From positions 1-5,858 of the forward strand of contig JAKEGN010000311.1 in NCBI GenBank assembly GCA_022615525.1: DNA of 5,858 nucleotides, given 5' to 3'. Position numbers and translations under genes: made by a program. The stretch comes from Woeseiaceae bacterium. Its GTDB lineage: Bacteria; Pseudomonadota; Gammaproteobacteria; Steroidobacterales; Woeseiaceae. The notes under the pieces were generated by a model. It saw only the letters and a list, made by a program, of their open reading frames with translations, searched no databases and was not told the DNA's origin. Shown here piece by piece: positions 1 through 5,858 of the stretch. Within the stretch, counting starts at the first letter, position 1. Every line of letters begins with the position of its first letter.

Positions 1-1
1 A

Positions 2-514
2 CTGCCCCGCTTCGACCAAATCGAGGCGCGTCACGTACTCCCCGCACTCGAACAGCTTATCGCAGAGCATCGCGCAAAACTCGATACTTTGCTCGATGAT
101 CCCCTGGTGAAAAACTTCGATTCGCTGGTCGTGCCACTGGAGTCGATGAGCCACGAACTCAGCCGGGTGTGGTCGCCGGTATCGCATCTGCAGAGCGTGC
201 TTGGCGACCCTGAGTGGCGCGAAGTGTACGACAGGGCCTTGCCGCTGATCACCGAACACGGCGCCGAAGTATCACAGAATACGCGCCTGCAACAGGCTTA
301 CCAGCGTATCGCCGACGCCTTGCCGGAGTCCGCGACGGCGGCGCAAAAAATGCTGCTCGAGCAGGAGCTGCGCGATTTCCGCCTCGCCGGCGTCGCGCTG
401 CCGGATGCCGAGAAGGCCCGCTACCGTGAACTGGTCCAGGAGCTCGCCTCGGTGCAGGCGCAGTTCGAGCACAATGTCCAGGACGCCGCCGACGACTGGT
501 CGTTTCATACTTAA
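2..514 (+). CDS. prlC: Oligopeptidase A, N-terminal fragment (5' end outside window, ends at premature TAA)
   Basis: The frame is open from the first bases of the window and starts in mid-protein (LPRFDQIEARHVLPALEQLI), which matches the beginning of OpdA after its first dozen or so residues. It continues through the helical N-terminal domain typical of M3 peptidases, with the conserved SPVSHLQSV segment (about 175-201) and the LRDF helix (about 368-379), and stops at TAA 512-514 right after DDWSFHT. A TTG at 89 is a possible start codon, but the coding similarity continues upstream of it, so the true start lies before the window. This piece has no zinc-binding motif and could not be catalytic alone. 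No promoter or ribosome binding site is visible because the gene start is missing. Confidence 0.7.
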   Translation: MPRFDQIEARHVLPALEQLIAEHRAKLDTLLDDPLVKNFDSLVVPLESMSHELSRVWSPVSHLQSVLGDPEWREVYDRALPLITEHGAEVSQNTRLQQAYQRIADALPESATAAQKMLLEQELRDFRLAGVALPDAEKARYRELVQELASVQAQFEHNVQDAADDWSFHT

Positions 515-535
515 TACCGGCCACTGCTCGACGGT

Positions 536-1987
536 TTGCCTGCGCATGTGCTGGAGCAGGCCGCCGTGGAGGCTCGCCGGCGCGGTTTGTCGGGGTGGTG
601 GCTGCCACTGGATGCACCGACTTATGTCGATGTGGTTACGCACGCCGACAGTCGCGAGTTGCGGCAGCGCTTCTACAAGGCCTGGTCCACGCGCGCATCG
701 GACCAGGGCAAGAGGGAGTGGGACAACAGCGACAACATCAGGAAGATCCTCACGCTGCGCGGCGACATCGCGAGGCTGGTCGGCTTCAGTAACTATGCCG
801 AGTATTCGCTGGCTACCAAGATGGCGACGACCACTCGCGCCGTCATCGAGTTCCTGGAGCAGCTCGCATCCCACACGAAGGAGGCTGCGCGCGCCGAGCT
901 GGACCGGATCCAGGGCATGGCCGCACACCCGATCGAAGCCTGGGACACGGCTTATTACCTCGAGAAACTCAAACAGCAGCAATACGCGATCTCGGAGGAA
1001 GCTCTGCGCCAGTACTTTCCGGTAAACCGGGTCAAGCAAGGTCTTTTCGATCTCGCCAGCCGCCTCTACGGCGTCGTGCTAACGCGCAATGACCAGGTCA
1101 GCGTCTGGCACGAATCCGTTTCCTACTTCGATGTAGCTGATGAGAGCGGCACGATCATCGGCGGTTTTTATACGGACCTTTTTGCCCGCAGCGGCAAACG
1201 CAGTGGTGCGTGGATCGACGAATGCGTCGCGCGCAAGAACCTGGCCGGCGAGAACGTGCTACCGGTCGGCTACCTGGTGTGCAATTTCGCGCGCCCCGAC
1301 GAAAACGGCCTGTCGCTGCTGACGCACAACGATGTGCTAACGTTCTTCCACGAGTTCGGGCACATGCTCCACCATCTCCTGACGAAGGTCGACTATCCCA
1401 GCCTCGCCGGCATCAACGGTGTGCCTTGGGATGCCGTCGAGTTACCCAGCCAGTTCATGGAAAACTTTGCCTGGTACTACGACGTCCTGGTGAAGTCATC
1501 TGCACACTACCGTAGCGGCGAGGTGTTGCCGGAGGACATGCACAGGAAACTGGATGACAGCCGGCACCTGGGCGCGGCGCTCTCCATGTTGCGCCAGATC
1601 GAATTTGCACTGTTCGACTTTCGCCTCCATACCGAGCACCACGAAGGCGTTGACGTGATGAAAGTACTGAACGAAGTGCGAACCGAAGTCGGCCTGGTGC
1701 GTCACCCGCAGTACAACCGCATGCCGCACGCGTTCTCGCACGTCTTTGCCGGCGGCTACGCTGCCGGGTACTACAGTTACAAATGGGCCGAAGTTCTTGC
1801 GGCAGATGCCTTCGCCGCGTTCGAGGAATCCGGAATTTTCCACAAACCGACGGCCGCCCGGTTTCGCAGCGAGATCCTCGAAGTCGGTGGCAGTCGCGAC
1901 TTCATGCAGGCATTTGTGGCGTTTCGCGGACGACAACCAACAATCGATGCCTTGTTGCGTCACAGCGGCATAGGCAAAGCGGCTTGA
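536..1987 (+). CDS. prlC: Oligopeptidase A, C-terminal catalytic fragment (M3 peptidase domain)
   Basis: The same frame resumes directly after the TAA (open from 515) and runs to TGA 1985-1987. It carries the full M3 catalytic domain. The zinc motif HEFGH is at 1349-1363, giving two His ligands and the catalytic Glu. The third zinc ligand is the Glu of VELPSQFMEN (codon 1439-1441). The substrate-binding His/Tyr loop HAFSHVFAGGYAAGYYSY is at 1727-1780. The STRASDQG segment near 688-711 and WDNS near 719-730 also match E. coli OpdA. No catalytic residue is visibly lost, and there is no further stop or frameshift. The start given (TTG 536) is only the first possible initiation codon after the stop. 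GTG 566, with GGAG at 553-556 ahead of it, has a better ribosome-binding context. If the TAA is an error, this is simply the rest of a normal prlC. The 3' end overlaps xthA by three bases. Confidence 0.72.
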   Translation: MPAHVLEQAAVEARRRGLSGWWLPLDAPTYVDVVTHADSRELRQRFYKAWSTRASDQGKREWDNSDNIRKILTLRGDIARLVGFSNYAEYSLATKMATTTRAVIEFLEQLASHTKEAARAELDRIQGMAAHPIEAWDTAYYLEKLKQQQYAISEEALRQYFPVNRVKQGLFDLASRLYGVVLTRNDQVSVWHESVSYFDVADESGTIIGGFYTDLFARSGKRSGAWIDECVARKNLAGENVLPVGYLVCNFARPDENGLSLLTHNDVLTFFHEFGHMLHHLLTKVDYPSLAGINGVPWDAVELPSQFMENFAWYYDVLVKSSAHYRSGEVLPEDMHRKLDDSRHLGAALSMLRQIEFALFDFRLHTEHHEGVDVMKVLNEVRTEVGLVRHPQYNRMPHAFSHVFAGGYAAGYYSYKWAEVLAADAFAAFEESGIFHKPTAARFRSEILEVGGSRDFMQAFVAFRGRQPTIDALLRHSGIGKAA

Positions 1988-2751
1988 AGCTTGCAACCTG
2001 GAACGTGAATTCGCTGGGCGTGAGATTGCCACATGTCATCGAGTGGCTGGGCAATGAGTCACCGGACGTGCTGGTCATGCAGGAGATCAAGCAGCTAACC
2101 GAGGCTTTTCCCGCCGCGGCGTTTTCGGAGCTGGGCTACCACACCGTTGCCAATGGCCAGAAAACCTATAACGGTGTCGCCATAGCCAGCCGGAAACCGT
2201 CGTCCGACCACGTCGTCGAGATACCCGACTTCGGAGACCCGCAGCGACGCGTGCTGGCCGCCAGCATCGATGGCGTCCGGATCGTCAATCTGTACGTGCC
2301 CAATGGCAGCAGCGTCGGTTCCGAGAAATACGAATACAAACTCAAGTGGCTTGCCGCCCTGCGCGATTACCTCGCCGCAGAGCTCAAGCAGTACGACAAG
2401 CTCGTCGTCCTCGGCGATTTCAACATTGCGCCGGAGGATCGCGATGTTTACGACCCGGTCAAATGGGGTGACGACATTCTGTGCAGCCCGGATGAACGCA
2501 AAGCGTTGCGAAAGCTGCTCGAACTCGGCCTGTCGGATGTCTACCGCCAGTTCGAACAGCCGGCGGCGAGTTTCAGCTGGTGGGATTACCGCGCGGCGGG
2601 ATTCCGGCGAAACGCCGGCTTGCGCATCGACCTCATACTGGCCAGTGCGGCCATGGCCCGCACCTGCAGCGGCAGCCGCATCGACAGGGAACCACGAACC
2701 TGGGAACGGCCTTCGGACCACGCGCCGGTACTGGCTGAATTCTCACTCTGA
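1984..2751 (+). CDS. xthA: Exodeoxyribonuclease III (AP endonuclease, ExoIII family)
   Basis: This is a 255-residue protein of the endonuclease/exonuclease/phosphatase fold (E. coli XthA is 268). Exonuclease III cuts DNA at abasic sites and removes 3'-blocking groups in base excision repair. It also degrades duplex DNA 3' to 5', using Mg2+. Visible active-site motifs, numbered from TTG 1984: N7 in WNVNSL, E34 in QEIK (metal ligand), Y104 in LYVPNG, D145 and N147 in LGDFNIAPED, D216 in LRIDLIL, and D245-H246 in PSDHAPV. The WWDYRAAGF loop before D216 is also typical. The TTG start is chosen because it gives MKLATWNVNSL, the usual family N-terminus, and no ATG lies close by. A weak AGG at 1972-1974 sits 9 bases ahead. 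The start overlaps the prlC stop (TTGA), suggesting translational coupling. The family is certain; the choice between xthA and a close paralogue such as exoA is less so. Confidence 0.93.
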   Translation: MKLATWNVNSLGVRLPHVIEWLGNESPDVLVMQEIKQLTEAFPAAAFSELGYHTVANGQKTYNGVAIASRKPSSDHVVEIPDFGDPQRRVLAASIDGVRIVNLYVPNGSSVGSEKYEYKLKWLAALRDYLAAELKQYDKLVVLGDFNIAPEDRDVYDPVKWGDDILCSPDERKALRKLLELGLSDVYRQFEQPAASFSWWDYRAAGFRRNAGLRIDLILASAAMARTCSGSRIDREPRTWERPSDHAPVLAEFSL

Positions 2752-2752
2752 G

Positions 2753-2772
2753 GCCCTTTTTCAGGGCATTTT
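2753..2772 (+). terminator. Possible weak intrinsic terminator after xthA
   Basis: Two bases past the xthA stop, GCCCT (2753-2757) and AGGGC (2763-2767) form a perfect five-pair stem with a five-base loop (TTTTC), followed by ATTTT (2768-2772). The position suits the end of the prlC-xthA transcript. The stem is short and the T-run is interrupted early by GG, so termination may be partial. The reverse strand lacks a T-run after the hairpin, so it would act in the + direction only. Confidence 0.4.
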
Positions 2773-2817
2773 GGACATATTCCCGCAAGTACCAATGCCG
2801 CCCGGGGCAACTCCGTG

Positions 2818-2823
2818 TATGAT
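2818..2823 (+). promoter_or_regulatory. Candidate -10 box upstream of the HD-domain gene
   Basis: TATGAT at 2818-2823 matches the sigma-70 -10 consensus at five of six positions and lies about 50 bases before the ATG at 2872, inside the only sizeable intergenic gap (2752-2871). No good -35 box sits 16-18 bases upstream (2795-2800 reads ATGCCG). The call rests on the -10 match and position alone. The rest of this gap holds the hairpin described above and a CCCGGG-centred GC-rich patch near 2796-2809, with nothing else recognisable. Confidence 0.22.
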
Positions 2824-2871
2824 TTCTTTCCATCAGGTCAGTTTGATCTGGATCGGCGACTCGGGTGAGGG

Positions 2872-3981
2872 ATGATCAATTTCGGCAGTATGCAAAATGG
2901 CGCTATGGCAGGCAGCGCATCGTCCCAGAACAAAAACAAGAACAGAATCATGTCCCAGGACCGGCGCAACGATTACGACGTCACGAACACCGTACAGGTG
3001 AGCAAACCCCAGGCGGTTCGTAACGCTGTCAACCGACTTTTCATCGAGCATTTTCCCGGGGCCTCGTTCGACAAGCTGTGGCTTGCGTTCTACGACTTCG
3101 ATCGGCTGTTCACCGGCAAGTACCCCGGGTACAGCGGCTGCGATACCACCTATCACGACATGCAGCACACGCTCGATATGGCGCTGGCGCTGGCTCGGCT
3201 GATCATCGGCTATGAAAAGAGCGCCGAACCTGCGGAAAGGCTCGGCGCAAAGCGTGCGCAAATGGCGATCGTCACGGCGCTGTTTCACGACTCCGGTTAC
3301 ATCCGCCACCATGAACGCGATCGCGACTTCCGGAATGGCGCCGAATTCACCCTGTATCATGTTTCGAGGAGCGCCGATTTCCTGCGACGTTATCTGCCGA
3401 CCCTCGGCATGGCAAGCGACGCCCCGGTCAGCAGCATGATCGTGCACTTCACCGGTTACGAACTCGACCTCGACAGGATAGAACTGGACGATCCCAGGGA
3501 TGCCATTTGCGGCCACCTGCTGGGAACCGCCGACCTCATTGCACAAATGGCGGACCGTTGTTACCTGGAGAAATGCCGCGACCGGCTGTACAAGGAATTC
3601 GTGCTCGGCGGGATCGCGGTCGAGAACGCAAAGCCTGGTGAGTACATGGTGCGCTACGAGTCCGGCATCGACTTGCTGAAGAAAACGCCCCTGTTCTACC
3701 AGCAGGTGACGCGCGACCGTTTGCAGAAGAAGTTCAACCGCGCTTACCGGTATATCGAGGTGCTGTACAACGGCCAGAATCCCTACGTAGATGGCATACG
3801 AAACAACATCCAGCACCTGGTCCGGGTCCTGAAATCCGGCGACTGGCGCCTGTTGCGGCGAAAGCCGCCCGTCTTTGTCGGCGAGAGCAGCGCCCCGCAG
3901 GATATCGAATCGATGGTACAGACGTTGCTGGCAGGCATACCGATCCGGCATGCTGTTGCTCCAGGGCTCATCTCCGCCTGA
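2872..3981 (+). CDS. HD-domain metal-dependent phosphohydrolase, class I PDE-like, substrate unknown
   Basis: This is a 369-residue soluble protein with no signal peptide or membrane segment. The HD-superfamily ligand pattern is complete: Y94-H95-D96-x-x-H99 (3151-3168), H139-D140-S-G-Y in ALFHDSGY (3277-3300), H192-F-T-G, and D221 in GTADLIAQMADRCYLEK. The YHxxxH motif followed by HD recalls class I cyclic-nucleotide phosphodiesterases (YHN..H...HD). That makes hydrolysis of a phosphoester, perhaps a nucleotide second messenger, an inference; no substrate can be read from the sequence. There is no GYP motif, so it is not an HD-GYP c-di-GMP phosphodiesterase. The C-terminal third (about 235-369) is basic and helical-looking, with no domain I recognise. 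The start is uncertain: ATG 2872 has GTGAGGG immediately adjacent (too close for a good ribosome site), an in-frame TGA lies at 2866, and ATG 2890, 2905 and 2950 are alternatives. Residues 1-30 are rich in Gly, Ser, Asn and Lys and are probably disordered or untranslated. Confidence 0.82.
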   Translation: MINFGSMQNGAMAGSASSQNKNKNRIMSQDRRNDYDVTNTVQVSKPQAVRNAVNRLFIEHFPGASFDKLWLAFYDFDRLFTGKYPGYSGCDTTYHDMQHTLDMALALARLIIGYEKSAEPAERLGAKRAQMAIVTALFHDSGYIRHHERDRDFRNGAEFTLYHVSRSADFLRRYLPTLGMASDAPVSSMIVHFTGYELDLDRIELDDPRDAICGHLLGTADLIAQMADRCYLEKCRDRLYKEFVLGGIAVENAKPGEYMVRYESGIDLLKKTPLFYQQVTRDRLQKKFNRAYRYIEVLYNGQNPYVDGIRNNIQHLVRVLKSGDWRLLRRKPPVFVGESSAPQDIESMVQTLLAGIPIRHAVAPGLISA

Positions 3982-4004
3982 CTGGAAGACTCGCCCTCTA
4001 CAAT
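3978..4004 (+). promoter_or_regulatory. Possible weak sigma-70-like promoter just upstream of tamA
   Basis: CTGACT (3978-3983, four of six to the -35 consensus) and TACAAT (3999-4004, five of six to the -10 consensus) are 15 bases apart, a short spacing. They straddle the end of the HD gene and the 38-base gap before tamA. The transcript would have a leader of only about 10 bases. This is a speculative call; tamA may instead be transcribed with the HD gene. Confidence 0.2.
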
Positions 4005-4019
4005 CTGATCGGACTCTCA

Positions 4020-5750
4020 ATGCGCGTCGCAGCACGGATCTTCGCGAGTGTTGCCGGATTAAGCCTGTTCGTTGCTGCGAATGTGCCCGCGGCAGTCACG
4101 TTTACCGGCCTGACGGAACCACTGGAAAAGAACGCAAGGGCCTTGATGCCGCTCGCGTCCGTGCCCTGCGATGCCGCCCGATTCCGTGTCGAGCGGCTGT
4201 TCCGTGACAGCGACGCGAAGCTTCGCAATGCCCTCGAAGCGATGGGCCACTATCGCTACCAGTCCCGAAAGCAACTGTCGTTCGATGAATCGGGTTGCTG
4301 GTCCGCAGCATTCCATGTCGAACTCGACGAACCCGTGAGATTGCGCGAGGTCGCGATTACAATCGGTGGTGAAGCAAGGGAAGATGCCTGGATCTCGCAG
4401 CAGAGCTGGTTGTATCGCCCGGTCGTCGGCAGTGTGCTCAATCATGGCGAGTACGAAAGGTACAAGAAGTGGCTGGTTGGCGCGGTACAGTCGCGGGGCT
4501 ATTTCGAGGCACAGCTGTCGAAGAGCGCGGTCACCGTCGATGCGGACCTCCTGCAGGCGGACATCGAACTCGAAGTGGAATCGGGACCGCGCTATCGCTT
4601 TGGACGCGTCGAATACAGCGACAACATACTGCGGCCTGACCTGCTGGCCGGATACGCCGTGTTCCACGCCGGCGATCCCTATGACGCCGCCGCCATTTCA
4701 GAGTTGCACGAGGCACTGAGCGGCAGCGGATATTTCGGCGCGGTATCGATCAGGGCCGAACCGTCGGACGACGGCAGCCGCGAGGTTCCTGTATTCGTCA
4801 CACTGGAGCCCGGTCTGCGGCAGGTGTACACGATCGGCGCCGGTTTCGCGACCGATACGGGCGTGCAGGGACGGCTGGGGTACACGAATCGACGCCTGAA
4901 TGACAAGGGACACCAGTTCGACAGCCGCCTGTTCGTTTCGTCAGTCGACTCGCAGATTTCCGGCACCTATCGCTGGCCGCGCGGCAATCCCGAGGACGAG
5001 TGGGTCGACCTCTTCGGCGGTTACCAGCACAAGCGTACCGACACCAGCAGGTCCGACAAGGTAACGCTCGGCATACGCGTGTCCCACAATCGCACACCGG
5101 AGTGGCTCGAGACGCCATACCTGAATTTCACCGGTGAGGATTACCGGGTCGGCGATCAGCTCGACAAATCGCGCCTGATCATTCCCGGCATCAACTGGGA
5201 GTCGACGATCGGCCGCGAGATCAGCCGCATACGCTCCGGCCGCCGCATGAGCCTCGACATACGCGGCTCCCTGGACGACATCGGGTCGGATACGACGTTC
5301 CTGCAGGTGACCGGGTCCACGAAATGGGCGATCCCTCTCGGTGAGACCACGCGCGTGCTGGCGCGGGCGGACCTCGGTATCACGGCCAAGAAAGATTTCG
5401 ATGAGCTGCCCGCCTCGGTGCGCTACTTTGCCGGCGGCGACAACTCCGTGCGCGGCTACGGATTCGAAACATTGGGACCGACCGACGAAGAAGGCAACGT
5501 CATCGGCGGAAGTTACCTTGCCACGTTCAGCATCGAGATCGATCGCCTCATCAGCAAGAAGTGGTCGATCGCCGCGTTTGTCGATACCGGCAATGCCTTC
5601 GACGAATTCGATGTCGATTTCAAAACCGGCGTAGGGCTCGGGTTGCGCTGGTATTCACCCCTCGGCCCCATCCGTGTCGACGTCGCACATCCGCTGGACG
5701 ACCCGGACCGTGACTACCGTCTGCACATCACGTTGGGGCCGGACCTGTGA
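4020..5750 (+). CDS. tamA: Translocation and assembly module outer-membrane protein TamA (Omp85 family)
   Basis: This 576-residue protein is almost the same length as E. coli TamA (577). TamA sits in the outer membrane and, with TamB, helps insert autotransporters and other outer-membrane proteins. A signal peptide spans residues 1-24 (basic start, hydrophobic core, VPA-A cleavage site). Three POTRA domains follow at about 26-105, 106-190 and 192-267; the third opens with YRFGRVEY, as in E. coli. The 16-strand type beta-barrel runs from about 270 to the end. It includes FAGGDNSVRGYGFETLGP with the Omp85 lid-lock VRGY at 477-480, then FVDTGNAFD, GVGLGLRWYSPLGPIRVD, and a C-terminus LHITLGPDL close to the E. 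coli LGPEL end. C50 and C93 in POTRA1 are absent from E. coli TamA as I recall it. ATG 4020 is chosen because it gives the intact signal peptide; GGA at 4011-4013 is a modest ribosome site. The stop overlaps tamB. Confidence 0.95.
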   Translation: MRVAARIFASVAGLSLFVAANVPAAVTFTGLTEPLEKNARALMPLASVPCDAARFRVERLFRDSDAKLRNALEAMGHYRYQSRKQLSFDESGCWSAAFHVELDEPVRLREVAITIGGEAREDAWISQQSWLYRPVVGSVLNHGEYERYKKWLVGAVQSRGYFEAQLSKSAVTVDADLLQADIELEVESGPRYRFGRVEYSDNILRPDLLAGYAVFHAGDPYDAAAISELHEALSGSGYFGAVSIRAEPSDDGSREVPVFVTLEPGLRQVYTIGAGFATDTGVQGRLGYTNRRLNDKGHQFDSRLFVSSVDSQISGTYRWPRGNPEDEWVDLFGGYQHKRTDTSRSDKVTLGIRVSHNRTPEWLETPYLNFTGEDYRVGDQLDKSRLIIPGINWESTIGREISRIRSGRRMSLDIRGSLDDIGSDTTFLQVTGSTKWAIPLGETTRVLARADLGITAKKDFDELPASVRYFAGGDNSVRGYGFETLGPTDEEGNVIGGSYLATFSIEIDRLISKKWSIAAFVDTGNAFDEFDVDFKTGVGLGLRWYSPLGPIRVDVAHPLDDPDRDYRLHITLGPDL

Positions 5751-5858
5751 GTCTGCGTCCGCGATTCCGCTTGCGTCGTGCCGGCATCGCCGTTGCAAGC
5801 CTGCTGCTCGCAACGATTGTTGCCGTTGCCTTGCTGCTCGGCACGGAATCCGGAACGC
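5747..5858 (+). CDS. tamB: TamB inner-membrane component, N-terminus only (3' end outside window)
   Basis: A GTG at 5747-5749 overlaps the tamA stop (GTGA) and opens a frame that stays open to the window edge: 37 complete codons. The peptide begins MSLRPRFRLRRAG with five arginines in the first 11 residues. A hydrophobic segment follows (about 12-31), then GTESGT, which matches the signal-anchor and GT-x-SG motif at the start of E. coli TamB. TamB is anchored in the inner membrane, and its long beta-rich body crosses the periplasm to TamA's POTRA domains. It is also proposed to move phospholipids to the outer membrane. The call rests on this short N-terminus plus the standard tamA-tamB order; the large C-terminal DUF490 domain cannot be seen here. 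The overlap suggests coupled translation with tamA. Confidence 0.88.
   Translation, partial: MSLRPRFRLRRAGIAVASLLLATIVAVALLLGTESGT

Larger units (their letters stand above)
2..1987 (+). pseudogene. prlC: Oligopeptidase A (M3 zinc metallopeptidase), 5'-partial and interrupted by an in-frame TAA
   Basis: This is the whole locus, described in two pieces below. One reading frame (codons starting at 2, 5, 8...) encodes an oligopeptidase A-like protein from the window edge to the TGA at 1985-1987, broken only by TAA at 512-514. About 660 codons are present against about 680 residues in E. coli OpdA, so only some 10-20 N-terminal residues lie upstream of the window. Around the stop, the distance from the conserved Trp (codon 497-499) to the conserved Gly-x-Pro (533-541) equals that in E. 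coli OpdA as I recall it. This points to a substitution, not an indel. Oligopeptidase A is a cytoplasmic enzyme that degrades short peptides, including cleaved signal peptides. Whether this copy works depends on whether the stop is real. Confidence 0.75.

Noticed and set aside
512..514. Genetic code reassignment of TAA, or selenocysteine/pyrrolysine-type recoding
   Set aside because: Selenocysteine uses TGA and pyrrolysine uses TAG. No other gene here has an internal TAA, the residue is not at a catalytic position, and the following T favours normal termination.
405..1025. A + strand frame in another register that runs through the prlC stop, suggesting a frameshift
   Set aside because: The conserved residues stay in the original frame both before and after the TAA. 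The other frame gives an arginine/serine-rich product unlike any M3 peptidase, so no frameshift is needed.
272..1039. A 255-codon - strand open frame across the interrupted part of prlC
   Set aside because: The + strand here encodes clear oligopeptidase A sequence on both sides of the TAA. The antisense product has no recognisable domain.
1783..1983. A longer exonuclease III with about 67 extra N-terminal residues
   Set aside because: The upstream extension overlaps the catalytic domain of prlC and has no family similarity. The TTG at 1984 gives the normal exonuclease III N-terminus.
2796..2809. GC-rich inverted repeat TGCC...GGCA centred on CCCGGG as a terminator or operator
   Set aside because: The stem is only four pairs, has no T-run after it, and matches no operator I know. 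It is probably chance in GC-rich DNA.
2752..2871. Riboswitch or small RNA in the largest intergenic gap
   Set aside because: The gap is 120 bases and shows only one short hairpin. I see no conserved aptamer-like arrangement of stems.
2833..4035. A 400-codon open frame on the - strand covering the HD-domain gene
   Set aside because: It is an antisense shadow of a GC-rich gene. Its translation shows no recognisable motif, while the + strand frame has a complete HD metal site.

Overview
The window looks like an ordinary stretch of chromosome from a GC-rich gammaproteobacterium. Its proteins resemble the Escherichia coli versions of oligopeptidase A, exonuclease III and TamA/TamB, but the sequence alone does not fix the genus. 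All recognisable genes lie on the + strand and are tightly packed. I see no tRNA, rRNA, CRISPR array, insertion sequence or phage gene.

Positions 1-1987 hold oligopeptidase A (prlC/opdA, an M3 zinc peptidase). The window edge cuts off its first residues. Its frame carries a single in-frame TAA at 512-514, after the N-terminal helical part and before the catalytic part. Reading frame and family similarity continue without a shift across the stop, so it looks like one substitution: a recent nonsense mutation, a sequence error, or much less likely a recoded codon. The stop of this gene overlaps the TTG start of an exonuclease III gene (xthA, 1984-2751) in a TTGA junction, so the two are probably translationally coupled. 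A short hairpin with a T-rich tail follows xthA and may end that transcript.

After a 120-base gap comes an HD-superfamily phosphohydrolase (2872-3981). Its metal-ligand layout recalls class I cyclic-nucleotide phosphodiesterases. It has no assigned substrate and is the least understood gene here. Thirty-eight bases later begins tamA (4020-5750), an Omp85-family outer-membrane protein with a signal peptide, three POTRA domains and a beta-barrel. Its stop overlaps the GTG start of tamB (5747 to the window end), the inner-membrane-anchored partner. Together TamA and TamB form the translocation and assembly module that spans the periplasm.

The layout is therefore a peptidase/DNA-repair pair, an orphan HD enzyme, and a tamAB operon. 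I found no convincing undescribed multi-gene system. The points most worth a second look are the interrupted prlC, the HD protein, and a cysteine pair in the first POTRA domain of TamA.
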